Part shown: positions 7,825 through 15,584 of the stretch, piece by piece
How the letters are laid out: each line of letters starts with the position of its first letter
Position numbering within the stretch: position 1 is the stretch's first letter
Source of the DNA: Thermococcus argininiproducens
Lineage (GTDB): Archaea > Methanobacteriota_B > Thermococci > Thermococcales > Thermococcaceae
DNA: 64,000 nt
Reading direction: 5' to 3'
NCBI RefSeq assembly: GCF_023746595.1
Contig: NZ_CP080572.1
Span: 1,286,530 to 1,350,529 of the forward strand
Made by a program: the position numbers and the translations under genes
The notes under the pieces: generated by a model
Database searches by the model: none
What the model saw: the letters and a program-made list of their open reading frames with translations, nothing else
What the model was told of the DNA's origin: nothing

Positions 7825-8535
7825 ATGAGTAACCTCATACTAATAAGACATGGTGAGAGCCTTTGGAATAAATTAAACCTTTTCACTGGATGGGTGGATG
7901 TTCCTTTAAGCGAGAAAGGTGTAAAAGAGGCCTTGAATGCTGGGGAGCTTCTTAAATACTGGCGGATTGATGTGATTTTTACTTCCGAGCTTGTACGTGC
8001 AATCCAAACAGCAATGCTTGTAATGAGTAAAAACTATTCTGGGATTCCAAAGATAGAGCATGAAAATGGAATGATGAAAGAATGGAGTCTAATTTATGGA
8101 GAAGATGGGGAAAGGTATGTGCCTACATATAAGTCATGGCATTTGAATGAGCGATATTATGGGCAACTTCAAGGGTTAAACAAGGATAAAGCCAAAAAGA
8201 TTTATGGGGAGGAACAAGTGCTTTTATGGAGGCGAAGCTATGATGTTGCTCCACCCGGTGGAGAAAGTCTTAAAGACACTGCCAAGAGAACCATCCCGTA
8301 CTTTAGGGGGAAAATAATGCCCGAACTTGAGAGGGATAAAAATGTCCTTGTTTCAGCTCACGGGAACAGTTTGCGCTCAATAGTTATGCATATTGAAGGA
8401 TTGACTAAGGAAGAGGTTTTGAAGCTTAATATTCCTACTGGGGTGCCATTAATCTATGAATACCAAGCTGGAAAGCTTAAAAGAATGGGATATCTTTATG
8501 AATGGGGATACGATAAAAGCTTGCATATAAAATAA
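7825..8535 (+). CDS. gpmA: 2,3-bisphosphoglycerate-dependent phosphoglycerate mutase (dPGM type)
   Basis: The 236-residue protein belongs to the histidine phosphatase superfamily and is clearly dPGM-like: LIRHGESLWN with the phospho-accepting H9, NLFTGWVDVPLSEKG, WHLNERYYGQLQGLNK, WRRSYDV, SAHGNSLRS with the second catalytic histidine, and LNIPTGVPLIYEY. It interconverts 3- and 2-phosphoglycerate. It has an additional segment around residues 70-105 and lacks the longer loop of the E. coli enzyme after WRR. Most archaea use the unrelated cofactor-independent enzyme, so this gene suggests acquisition from bacteria. The start is the ATG after GGTG; the overlapping GTG is rejected. Confidence 0.85.
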   Translation: MSNLILIRHGESLWNKLNLFTGWVDVPLSEKGVKEALNAGELLKYWRIDVIFTSELVRAIQTAMLVMSKNYSGIPKIEHENGMMKEWSLIYGEDGERYVPTYKSWHLNERYYGQLQGLNKDKAKKIYGEEQVLLWRRSYDVAPPGGESLKDTAKRTIPYFRGKIMPELERDKNVLVSAHGNSLRSIVMHIEGLTKEEVLKLNIPTGVPLIYEYQAGKLKRMGYLYEWGYDKSLHIK

Positions 8536-8559
8536 AAGGGGAGAAGAAGGCGATCGTAA

Positions 8560-8703
8560 TCAGATTATCTCGATTTCAAATTCCACTATATCGTTCCTCA
8601 ACTTTTTCTCAGCCATTTCAATGGCTTTTTCAATTTTATTAGCAGCTATTATTTCCTCTTCGGGGATTGAATTTAATCTGTAGTAAACTATTCTTGCGAG
8701 CAT
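8560..8703 (-). CDS. Small hypothetical protein (47 aa)
   Basis: Reading leftward, GGGGGTGA is followed six bases later by ATG and a 47-codon frame. The product is MLARIVYYRLNSIPEEEI followed by a long charged helix (NKIEKAIEMAEKKL) and an acidic tail, with no cysteines or membrane segment. The excellent ribosome binding site and the coding-like composition support a real small gene. It is transcribed divergently from the JAMM protease gene. The family is not recognised. Confidence 0.6.
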   Translation of the reverse strand: MLARIVYYRLNSIPEEEIIAANKIEKAIEMAEKKLRNDIVEFEIEII

Positions 8704-8756
8704 TCCTTCACCCCCACATATCACCCTAAGTAGTAGTACATTAGGCCCAAATCTTG

Positions 8757-8826
8757 ATGTTTGTAAACATTTTTATAAGCCTTTCTGCACAAAAAAATAC
8801 GTTAATGAACAAAAAATGTTTAAACA
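8757..8826 (+). promoter_or_regulatory. JAMM gene promoter flanked by two TGTTT/AAACA palindromes
   Basis: ATGTTTGTAAACAT (8757-8770, palindromic except for the two central bases) abuts TTTTTATAAG, a strong TATA box at 8771-8779. TGTTTAAACA (8817-8826, a perfect palindrome) lies just before the ribosome binding site. Two copies of the same half-site around a TATA box suggest repressor control. Confidence 0.45.
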
Positions 8827-8846
8827 ACAAAGGTGAAAAATCCGTC

Positions 8847-9251
8847 ATGAGGTTCCTTTATATAAAAAGAGTACATCTGTACGAAATACTTCAGAGGGCA
8901 AAAGAAAGCAATGTTGAAATATGTGGTTTTTTACTTGGACAAGAACATGAAGATGGATTTTTCGTAGAGGAAATAGTTTTCACGAAAAATAAGTTGAATT
9001 CTCCAGTAGAATTTGAAGTAGATCCATTGGAAACTTTAGAAGTTTTTCAAAAAGCTGAAACGGAAGAGTTAGAGATAATTGGAATTTTCCATTCTCATGT
9101 TAATTGTCCTCATTATCCCTCTGGCAAGGATCTAAAAGGAATGGATTTATGGAGAAATGCATGGTTAATAGTCAGCACTCTTGGAACTTATGGAGCATTC
9201 CTTTTAAAGGACGGAGAAATTAAAGAGATTAGAGTAGTAGTTCTGGATTGA
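8847..9251 (+). CDS. JAMM/MPN+ metalloprotease (JAB domain)
   Basis: The 134-residue protein is a minimal MPN+ domain. All JAMM residues are visible: E24 in VEICGFLL, and H82, H84, S92 and D95 in the HSH-x7-S-x2-D motif. Such archaeal enzymes remove ubiquitin-like SAMP modifiers or act on related thiocarboxylated proteins, with zinc at the active site. GGTGA lies ahead of the ATG at 8847; an upstream frame to 8754 is open but overlaps the TATA box. It is a single-gene unit; the convergent mobB ends one base away. Confidence 0.85.
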   Translation: MRFLYIKRVHLYEILQRAKESNVEICGFLLGQEHEDGFFVEEIVFTKNKLNSPVEFEVDPLETLEVFQKAETEELEIIGIFHSHVNCPHYPSGKDLKGMDLWRNAWLIVSTLGTYGAFLLKDGEIKEIRVVVLD

Positions 9252-9252
9252 A

Positions 9253-9990
9253 TCACTCGTTATTTATTGTAATCTCAATTTTTCGCCCTTCTTTATACCC
9301 TTTCATGGCTGAAAGCATACCTTTAATAGTCTTTTTTACTAACTCTTGAACCCAATCTTTCATTGGGAGTTCTTTTCCATCAACTTTCACAACTACTTGA
9401 GGTTTTGAGCTTATGACAACACAGTCTTTGATGCTTTTCTCTCCTCTTATAATTAATTTTGCCATTTCATAGCAAGTGAGACCACACATTCTACAATCGA
9501 GATTTGGCAACATAAATGCTTTCTCTTCGATTAAATCAGCTAGTTTCCCAGGGTTTTCGAGAGCATTTATCACAGGTAATCCTTTTATTTGGTGTATTTT
9601 GTTATTTGCTACAATTCCACTAATTGCAATTGCTAGGCCGTCATTGAGAGCCTCTACTTCTTCTTCACTTTTTGCACATATTATTTTTGGAATGTGCTTG
9701 ACTGTTTTAAATCCCTCAAGAAGAAGGAAATCCACTTCGGGAATTATTGAAAATAATGCATTTATATCCTTGGCCTCGAAAAGTAAAGCGTCGGTTTCCT
9801 GGGCCTTAACGATGATGTAATCGGCTACCTGTTTAAATTTCCATGTGTCTGTGTTCTTGTTATCAAAATTAGTATGCATGCTTTTGGCTATTGCTATTTT
9901 GTATCCTCTGTTTTTGAGTTCATTTGCAACTTTTTCTAATGTGGAGGTCTTCCCACTCTTTTTAAAACCTACAAAAGCTATGGCTTTCAT
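9253..9990 (-). CDS. mobB: MobB-like GTP-binding protein of molybdopterin/tungstopterin cofactor synthesis
   Basis: The 245-residue protein opens with MKAIAFVGFKKSGKTSTLEK, whose P-loop is GFKKSGKT, and contains TDTWKFKQVADYI and DFLLLEGFK, typical of MobB. MobB assists MobA in attaching nucleotides to molybdopterin. A C-terminal extension holds three cysteines in CRMCGLTCYEMA plus a later cysteine, like the iron-sulfur tail of archaeal MobB. The ATG overlaps the end of the upstream LSm-like gene, so the two are coupled. A mobA-like gene occurs at the far end of this window. Confidence 0.85.
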   Translation of the reverse strand: MKAIAFVGFKKSGKTSTLEKVANELKNRGYKIAIAKSMHTNFDNKNTDTWKFKQVADYIIVKAQETDALLFEAKDINALFSIIPEVDFLLLEGFKTVKHIPKIICAKSEEEVEALNDGLAIAISGIVANNKIHQIKGLPVINALENPGKLADLIEEKAFMLPNLDCRMCGLTCYEMAKLIIRGEKSIKDCVVISSKPQVVVKVDGKELPMKDWVQELVKKTIKGMLSAMKGYKEGRKIEITINNE

Positions 9991-9995
9991 TTTAA

Positions 9996-10217
9996 TCACT
10001 CTAGAAGCATTATCCAGTTGATATCATCTATTTTAACTATTAAGGATTTCCCTCTATTTCCAACAACATCTGCGACGTTTTCAAGCACAATGACTTCTTC
10101 ATCAAATTCTTCTAGAGTTCCAGTGAAAGAATGGTCTCCACTAACTGCAAGAGCAACTCTTTTTCCCTTCCATTTCTCAAGTGTCTTGTCAAGCAAGGCC
10201 ACTTTTTCTTCACTCAT
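9996..10217 (-). CDS. LSm-like small RNA-binding-fold protein (73 aa)
   Basis: A 73-residue protein with an Sm-like pattern: a helix (LLDKTLEKWKGK), the strand RVALAVSGDHSFTGTLEEFD (Sm1-like, with G-x-L-x-x-F/Y-D), VIVLENVAD, and a C-terminal VKIDDINWIMLL (Sm2-like). It is not the main archaeal Lsm1 sequence, so it is a second, divergent member. GGTGAGAAT precedes the ATG. It is transcribed ahead of mobB and diverges from the 273-aa hypothetical gene, sharing a 61-bp promoter region. Confidence 0.65.
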   Translation of the reverse strand: MSEEKVALLDKTLEKWKGKRVALAVSGDHSFTGTLEEFDEEVIVLENVADVVGNRGKSLIVKIDDINWIMLLE

Positions 10218-10278
10218 ATTCTCACCTAATACAAAAAGACTATAAATGTCTTTTAGCCTTTTCCATCTGGTGGGTTTT

Positions 10279-11100
10279 ATGAGATTGGTCACAAAAAATG
10301 AAGTTGTAAAGGAAGCATTTTTGAATGAGCTTAGAAAAGAGAGAATAAAGTTTGTAGTCAAAGAAAGACTTGGGTATGAGGCTTTTATTGGGTATATGAT
10401 TGAGGGAACTCTTGACGAGATTAGTGCTACTATAAACTCTTTTCAAGGAGAAGAAAAGGAAGTTCTCCTTCAGGGCTTTTTAAACTTTAAGGAACAAATT
10501 AATCACGCTCTTGAGCATCTTAGGGAGGGGGAAAGTATAAATCTCCTTCTCCAAGAAGGATATTGGATGGGGGATGTCTTAGATCAGCTTTTTAAAAATG
10601 GGGCTATCACTGTTGAGGGAGAGAAGGCCAAGCTTAAAGAGGATGTAGATGTTACAAAGCTTAAGTTCCAGTTCCGTTTTCCATATCAACTTGCAAAGGA
10701 TTTGGAGAGTATTGAGAAGATAGCAAAGCAGTTTGCTTTTGTAGACTTGCTCCCGGAGTATGAAATAGAAATAAGGGAAGTGGAAATAGACAAAATCAAC
10801 AGGGCTTTTCATATAGCAGCGAAGTACTTTGAGGAAGATATAGTGATGGGAGCTTATTTTGCAGCTATCTCTCGAGGAATAGTTTCAAATGAAATATTAA
10901 CCATCATTAATAATGAGAAGATTCCAAAAGATGACTTAGTTGCAAGTTTTCTCAAGGCAATGCCCATGGAAATTCCAACTGAAAAAGGGATAATGATAAT
11001 AAACGTAGTGAATACAAAAGCCCTTGAAGGAATCCTCAGGCTCTTGGAAAAAGAAGGTCGTATAGATATAAAAGGAGGAAAGATTAGAAGGCTGAAGTAG
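10279..11100 (+). CDS. Hypothetical protein (273 aa)
   Basis: I do not recognise this family. The protein is cytoplasmic-looking, charged and mostly helical. It contains two regions that resemble winged-helix or BTB-like helical modules: residues 90-125 (LLQEGYWMGDVLDQLFKNGAITVEGEKAKL) split by turns, and the C-terminal LRLLEKEGRIDIKGGKIRRLK read as a helix plus beta-wing. GGTGGG precedes the ATG. Its last 17 bases overlap the convergent membrane gene. Confidence 0.7.
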   Translation: MRLVTKNEVVKEAFLNELRKERIKFVVKERLGYEAFIGYMIEGTLDEISATINSFQGEEKEVLLQGFLNFKEQINHALEHLREGESINLLLQEGYWMGDVLDQLFKNGAITVEGEKAKLKEDVDVTKLKFQFRFPYQLAKDLESIEKIAKQFAFVDLLPEYEIEIREVEIDKINRAFHIAAKYFEEDIVMGAYFAAISRGIVSNEILTIINNEKIPKDDLVASFLKAMPMEIPTEKGIMIINVVNTKALEGILRLLEKEGRIDIKGGKIRRLK

Positions 11101-11407
11101 ATTCCTCGGAGGGTAGCAACACCAAACCAAGGAGCATTAGGATTCCACCAACTCGACTGGTTAAAATGAGGGCAATTATAGCTGGGATCAAAAGTTTGTC
11201 TTTTGCTTTTTTGTACTCTTCATTTTCGATTAGTTCAATGCATTCGTTTGCCCTGTTATATATCCAAAAGCCGAGGATGGCGAAGGGGACTGCAAATAAT
11301 ACTCCTATCACCGTTAACAGAAGCATAAATGCTATAAGAAATGGCTCTATAACACTTAATATTCCTCCAACTTTTATGAGCATTTTGGCCATTTCAACAT
11401 CGGCCAT
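11084..11407 (-). CDS. Small membrane protein, hypothetical (107 aa)
   Basis: It has two or three hydrophobic segments: IEPFLIAFMLLLTVIGVLFA with the following VPFAILGFWIYN, and near the C-terminus LIPAIIALIL plus VGGILMLLGLVLL. Between them lies a charged ANECIELIENEEYKKAKDK loop. The layout resembles DUF4064/DUF5362-type small membrane proteins, but I cannot assign it. GGTGG precedes the ATG. Confidence 0.6.
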   Translation of the reverse strand: MADVEMAKMLIKVGGILSVIEPFLIAFMLLLTVIGVLFAVPFAILGFWIYNRANECIELIENEEYKKAKDKLLIPAIIALILTSRVGGILMLLGLVLLPSEESTSAF

Positions 11408-11437
11408 ATAACCACCATGAATAGTAAGAAAAAAACT

Positions 11438-12427
11438 TTAAAAAAGTTTCCAAATTTCGTCGGTTTCTGGCCTTTTTAGAGGGATTTCTTCTCCTTCTTT
11501 TACAATAGTTTTTATATTGTTATCATCTAAAAACTCTCCGACTATTGCAGAGGTTATTCCTTCCTTTTGTATTGCTGCAACTATCTCCTCCGCTTTCTCC
11601 TTTGGAGCAGCAATTAAAAGGGAGCCAGAGCTTATTAATGCCAGTGGATCAAGATTGAAGTATTCACACAGTTTTTTAGTTTCCTCGGCAATAGGTATCT
11701 TTTCATGGTAAACTCTAAACCCTAAACCAGCAGCATCTGCCATCTCATGAAAACCGTTTGCGATTCCCCCTTCTGTGGGGTCATGCATAGCATTAACCCC
11801 GATATCTGCTGCAATGAGGGCTTCTTTTACAACACTAATTTTTTCTAAAAATTCTTTTGCTCTGTTAACAAACTCTTTACCAAAAGCGTTTTTTAGTTTT
11901 TCTTCATGTTCGCTTGCTATGATTGCTGTTCCTTCGATTCCAGCTCCCTTAGTTAGAATTATCATGTCTCCTGGTTTAGCACCATTTGACCTGACGAGTT
12001 TTTCCTTTTTAACTTCTCCAAGCATTGTTCCTATCACTATTGGCCTGTTTAGTCCAATTGTTACCTCTGTATGACCTCCTACTATAGAAACTCCAAGTTT
12101 TTTCGCATTTTCGTGCATATCTTCCATGATTTCTTTAAGTAATGTTTCATCGGAGTTTTCGGGAAGGAGAATAGTTGCGAGGAACCATTTTGGCTTTGCC
12201 CCAAAAGTTGCAACGTCATTTGCATTTACGTGAATTGCATAAAAGCCTATGTGTTTCTCTGCTCCAGTTATTGGGTCGCTTGAGGCAACTAAAACATTCT
12301 CACCAAAGTCAATTGCAGCAGCATCAATACCTACCCCTGATTTAAGTATTACTCTCTCGTCTTTGGCTCCCAAAAAGCCAAATACAATCTTTTCAAGAAC
12401 TTCTGGAGGAACTTTTCCTGGAAGCAT
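11438..12427 (-). CDS. AIR synthase-related / HypE-like protein
   Basis: The 329-residue protein has the PurM/HypE fold signature: VGIDAAAIDFGENVLVASSDPITGA, HVNANDVATFGAKPKWFL, IVGGHTEVTIG and DPTEGGIANG. HypE dehydrates a carbamoyl group carried on its C-terminal cysteine during NiFe-hydrogenase assembly. This protein ends in DEIWKLF with no terminal cysteine, so it cannot work as classical HypE. It is best described as a paralogue, perhaps an ATP-using enzyme of unknown substrate. It is transcribed alone, after the glycerol operon on the same strand. Confidence 0.75.
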   Translation of the reverse strand: MLPGKVPPEVLEKIVFGFLGAKDERVILKSGVGIDAAAIDFGENVLVASSDPITGAEKHIGFYAIHVNANDVATFGAKPKWFLATILLPENSDETLLKEIMEDMHENAKKLGVSIVGGHTEVTIGLNRPIVIGTMLGEVKKEKLVRSNGAKPGDMIILTKGAGIEGTAIIASEHEEKLKNAFGKEFVNRAKEFLEKISVVKEALIAADIGVNAMHDPTEGGIANGFHEMADAAGLGFRVYHEKIPIAEETKKLCEYFNLDPLALISSGSLLIAAPKEKAEEIVAAIQKEGITSAIVGEFLDDNNIKTIVKEGEEIPLKRPETDEIWKLF

Positions 12428-12472
12428 CTTTCATCCCCTTATTGAGTCACTGGGGAGAAATATAAAGGTTGC

Positions 12473-13978
12473 CTAAGAAGCTTCAATCAACTTTTCCACT
12501 TTCTTCTTCCAGTTCTCTTTAAATTCCATTTTTTGCTTTCTTGGTAAAAATGTTTTTCCAATGGGGGGAGTTTTCCAAGATTTTATTATGTCTTTTTTAA
12601 AGTAAACAGCATTTGCAATCATGTAGGCTCCATAGGCTGATCCATTGAGATATAATGGCCGTAAAATTTGTTTTGAGGAGAAATCAGCCACTGCCTGAAG
12701 GAATTCATCACTTATCGAGAGTCCACCATCAGCCATTATCTGATGAATATTTATCTGGGAATTTTTTTCTATGTGTTCAATTACTTCGGAGCATCTCATT
12801 GCTATGCCTTTTATCATTCCGCAGATGAGATCCTCCTTTTTCGTCCCTCGTGTAAGTTCAAAAATTGCTCCTTTTACATTTGGTTTAGTATAAGGTGTTC
12901 CAAGCCCGGAGAGAGCGGGAATGACAATAATTTCATCTTCACTTTGATCAAAGGCCTTGGGAATATCGGAATAGTCTTTTAATACTCCTAGATTCATAAG
13001 CCAGTCTATTGCAGAGCCAGATGTTATCACTGAACCCTCGAGGAGATAGAGAACTTTTTTTCTAGTTCCTAGAGCTATCATTGGATAAAGACCAGTTGCT
13101 CCAGGCAAGGGTTTTTCTCCAACATTTATATCTATGAATGTTCCGGTCCCATTTGTCATTTTTGTAGTTCCTTTTGAGACTCCTGCCATATACAGAGAAG
13201 CTTGTTGATCTGCGATCATTGTCAATAGAGGAATTCCATAGTTCCTAATCTCTCCAATAGGGGTGTCATTTGTCACGACACTAGGAAGAATACCTTGGGG
13301 GATGCCAACGATTTTGGCAATATTATCACTCCATTTTAAGTAAAAAGGATCAAAGAGGCCGGTGGCACTTGCGTTTGTACAATCTGTTACTTGTTTTCCA
13401 GTTAAGTTCCATGCAATCCAAGAGTCAACAGTACCAAAAAGAGCAGTTCCATTCTCAATTGCCGGTTTTACTTCTGCTATATTGTCTATGAGCCATCGAA
13501 GATGCATTGAGGAGTGAGTGGTGCCAAACTTTACGTATGCAAGTGTAATTATATATGCTCCTTTTTTTGTATTCTTTATGAATGGTAGGGGTTTGGAAAG
13601 GAGACCAAGAACCTTCCCAAGGACATTTCCTAATTTAACGAGGAACTTAGAGGAGAACTCTTCAATGATTGCCTCGGTTCTAGTATCCTGCCAGGTAATC
13701 ATGTTGTAAAGTGGTTCGCCGGTATTTTTATCCCATAAGACAGTACTGCTTCTCTGGTTGGTGAGTGCTACTCCGAGAGGATTTCCAAGTTTTTCTTCAG
13801 CTTTGTCTAAAAGCTTGTACACAATCTTAACAACTTCATTTGGATCTTCTTCTACCCACCCAGGCTTTGGGTAGTGAGGTTTTAGGCGTTTCTCGAAGTT
13901 AGCTATTAGTTCTCCGTCTGAAAAGGCCAATGCTTTCACATTAGTTGTTCCAACATCTAAAACAAGAAAATACTTCAT
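12473..13978 (-). CDS. FGGY family carbohydrate kinase, glycerol kinase-like
   Basis: A 501-residue FGGY kinase with ASKHA motifs DVGTTNVKAL (phosphate 1), NQRSSTVLWD, TWQDTRT, and ADQQASLY (the Asp-Gln pair that contacts glycerol in glycerol kinase). MADGGLS.......LQ occurs near the end. It differs from classical glycerol kinase by having NQRS instead of NQRE at residues 74-77, so substrate preference may be shifted. It is the last gene of the six-gene operon with GlpA- and GlpC-like proteins, where it would supply glycerol-3-phosphate. Its ATG directly follows the stop of the DUF1667 gene. Confidence 0.75.
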   Translation of the reverse strand: MKYFLVLDVGTTNVKALAFSDGELIANFEKRLKPHYPKPGWVEEDPNEVVKIVYKLLDKAEEKLGNPLGVALTNQRSSTVLWDKNTGEPLYNMITWQDTRTEAIIEEFSSKFLVKLGNVLGKVLGLLSKPLPFIKNTKKGAYIITLAYVKFGTTHSSMHLRWLIDNIAEVKPAIENGTALFGTVDSWIAWNLTGKQVTDCTNASATGLFDPFYLKWSDNIAKIVGIPQGILPSVVTNDTPIGEIRNYGIPLLTMIADQQASLYMAGVSKGTTKMTNGTGTFIDINVGEKPLPGATGLYPMIALGTRKKVLYLLEGSVITSGSAIDWLMNLGVLKDYSDIPKAFDQSEDEIIVIPALSGLGTPYTKPNVKGAIFELTRGTKKEDLICGMIKGIAMRCSEVIEHIEKNSQINIHQIMADGGLSISDEFLQAVADFSSKQILRPLYLNGSAYGAYMIANAVYFKKDIIKSWKTPPIGKTFLPRKQKMEFKENWKKKVEKLIEAS

Positions 13979-14344
13979 CTAAACCCTCTCCATATCCCTC
14001 TCTGCTATAATATCAACACCAGTATTAGCTACGTTCTTAACAATAATCTGCCCTTTTTTCACAGGGGCCTTAACTACTACATTCTTAAGATTGCTTATAA
14101 CTTCCTTTATCTTTTCTTTGGGGACTGGTTCAGACGTTCTAACTGGTAGACGGGGATATCTAGCATTTAATATTCTAACAGTTGATGTAACGATTCTTTT
14201 TGGATTTTTAATCTCTTCTATTCCATATCTCTCTCCTAATGGGCATTCATTACCCTCTACCTTTACTTCGTTGGTTACAATAGTTATTCTCAGAAGACAT
14301 CCTTTTGGGCATTTTATACATAAAATCTCAGTCCTCTGAGACAT
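13979..14344 (-). CDS. DUF1667 protein
   Basis: A 121-residue protein with four cysteines placed as CIKCPKGC near residue 9 and ECPLGERYG near residue 33, then the PKRIVTSTVRI...PRLPVRTSEPVPKEKI core of DUF1667. These small proteins accompany GlpA and NAD(P)/FAD oxidoreductase genes and probably carry an iron-sulfur or zinc site. AGGTGA precedes the ATG. The gene overlaps the preceding oxidoreductase by 17 bp. Confidence 0.85.
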   Translation of the reverse strand: MSQRTEILCIKCPKGCLLRITIVTNEVKVEGNECPLGERYGIEEIKNPKRIVTSTVRILNARYPRLPVRTSEPVPKEKIKEVISNLKNVVVKAPVKKGQIIVKNVANTGVDIIAERDMERV

Positions 14345-15584
14345 TTAGGGTCACCTGCCTTTTGTCTTGTAGTAACTCTCTTGGGATTTCTATTCTTTCA
14401 AGTGTAGAAGGCCTTATGTATCTTCGGAAGTATCTTTTGAGCAAGTTACCATTCTCGTCTCTTAGTTCTATATGGGCGTTTTCTTTTTCTATATTTGCTC
14501 GGAAAAATGCTATGATATTTCTATCGTCTTTCCACTCGATTCTGTGTGGGATAAGGGCTCTAATGTATTTGCCGGGAACGAATTCTATGATTTTTTCCTT
14601 TGGTTCTTGGTTTAGATACTTTTCCACTCCATCGGCAGCTATTAGTGCACTTTCAACTGCGTCATCTACATAGTCAAATATTTGAACAAGGTTTCCAACT
14701 GCAAATACTCCTTCAATTGTGGTTTCAAAGAATTCGTTTATTTCGGGTCCTTTAGTTCTTGGATCTATTTTTGCTCCGATTTTCTTGAGTTTTAATGAAT
14801 AAGGAATAAGACCTACAGATAGGATGATTGTGTCACAGGGATAAAGTTCTTCAGTTCCAGGTATAGGTTTCCATTTTTCATCTACTCTAACTAGAATAGC
14901 CCCCTCAACCCTTTCTTTTCCGATTATCTCTTTTACTACTGTCTGGGGCTGATATGGAATTCCGAAATCTAAAATACATTGTTGTACATTTCTTGGTAAT
15001 CCAGCAAATCGTTTTTCGGGAAATACAATAAGGAGGTTTTCTGCTCCTTCAAGATAAAGATGCCTCGCGACGATCATTCCCACATCTCCACCACCCACTA
15101 TGAGTATGTTCTTTCCAGGAAGGATACCATAAAGATTGATAAGTCGTTGCACCATTCCGGCTGTGTATACACCTGCAGGCCTAGTGCCACCAATTTTTAT
15201 TTCAAATTGGTGCCTTTCCCTACATCCTACCGCATACACTATTGCTTTTGTTTTTATGTTTTTGATACCGTGTGGACTTATAGCTACTATCTCTTTCTCG
15301 TTTTCTCTGATTTCAACGTTCTTTACGTACGTGTTTAAATGTATACCAATTCCAAGTGTCTCTGCTTTGTTTATGAAAACGCTTGCAAATTCAGGCCCTG
15401 AAAGGGCTTTGTTGAAGAGCTTGGTTCCAAACCCATCGTGAATGCATTGATCTAGGATTCCTCCCAGTTCATCTTTTCTTTCTATGAGTGCGACTTTGTA
15501 TCCCTTTTCAGCAAGTTTTGTGGCTACGGCGAGGCCTGATGGACCACCACCAATTACAACAACGTCGTAGTTATAGGCTTTCAA
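14328..15584 (-). CDS. NAD(P)/FAD-dependent oxidoreductase (GlpB/NADH oxidase-like partner)
   Basis: The 418-residue flavoprotein has an N-terminal FAD-binding VVIGGGPSGLAVATKLAEKG, a second nucleotide-binding ILIVGGGDVGMIVARHL around residue 160, and EGVFAVGNLVQIFDYVDD near residue 305, the usual FAD-contact segment. It would move electrons between the glycerol-3-phosphate dehydrogenase and NAD(P) or another acceptor. The start is a TTG whose last two bases form the TGA stop of the upstream gene, preceded by GAGGTGAGG, so translation is coupled. Confidence 0.85.
   Translation of the reverse strand: MKAYNYDVVVIGGGPSGLAVATKLAEKGYKVALIERKDELGGILDQCIHDGFGTKLFNKALSGPEFASVFINKAETLGIGIHLNTYVKNVEIRENEKEIVAISPHGIKNIKTKAIVYAVGCRERHQFEIKIGGTRPAGVYTAGMVQRLINLYGILPGKNILIVGGGDVGMIVARHLYLEGAENLLIVFPEKRFAGLPRNVQQCILDFGIPYQPQTVVKEIIGKERVEGAILVRVDEKWKPIPGTEELYPCDTIILSVGLIPYSLKLKKIGAKIDPRTKGPEINEFFETTIEGVFAVGNLVQIFDYVDDAVESALIAADGVEKYLNQEPKEKIIEFVPGKYIRALIPHRIEWKDDRNIIAFFRANIEKENAHIELRDENGNLLKRYFRRYIRPSTLERIEIPRELLQDKRQVTLNVSED

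Noticed and set aside
8754-8846. Longer start for the JAMM protease
   Set aside because: It would run through the TATA box and palindromes; the ATG at 8847 has GGTGA and gives a complete domain.
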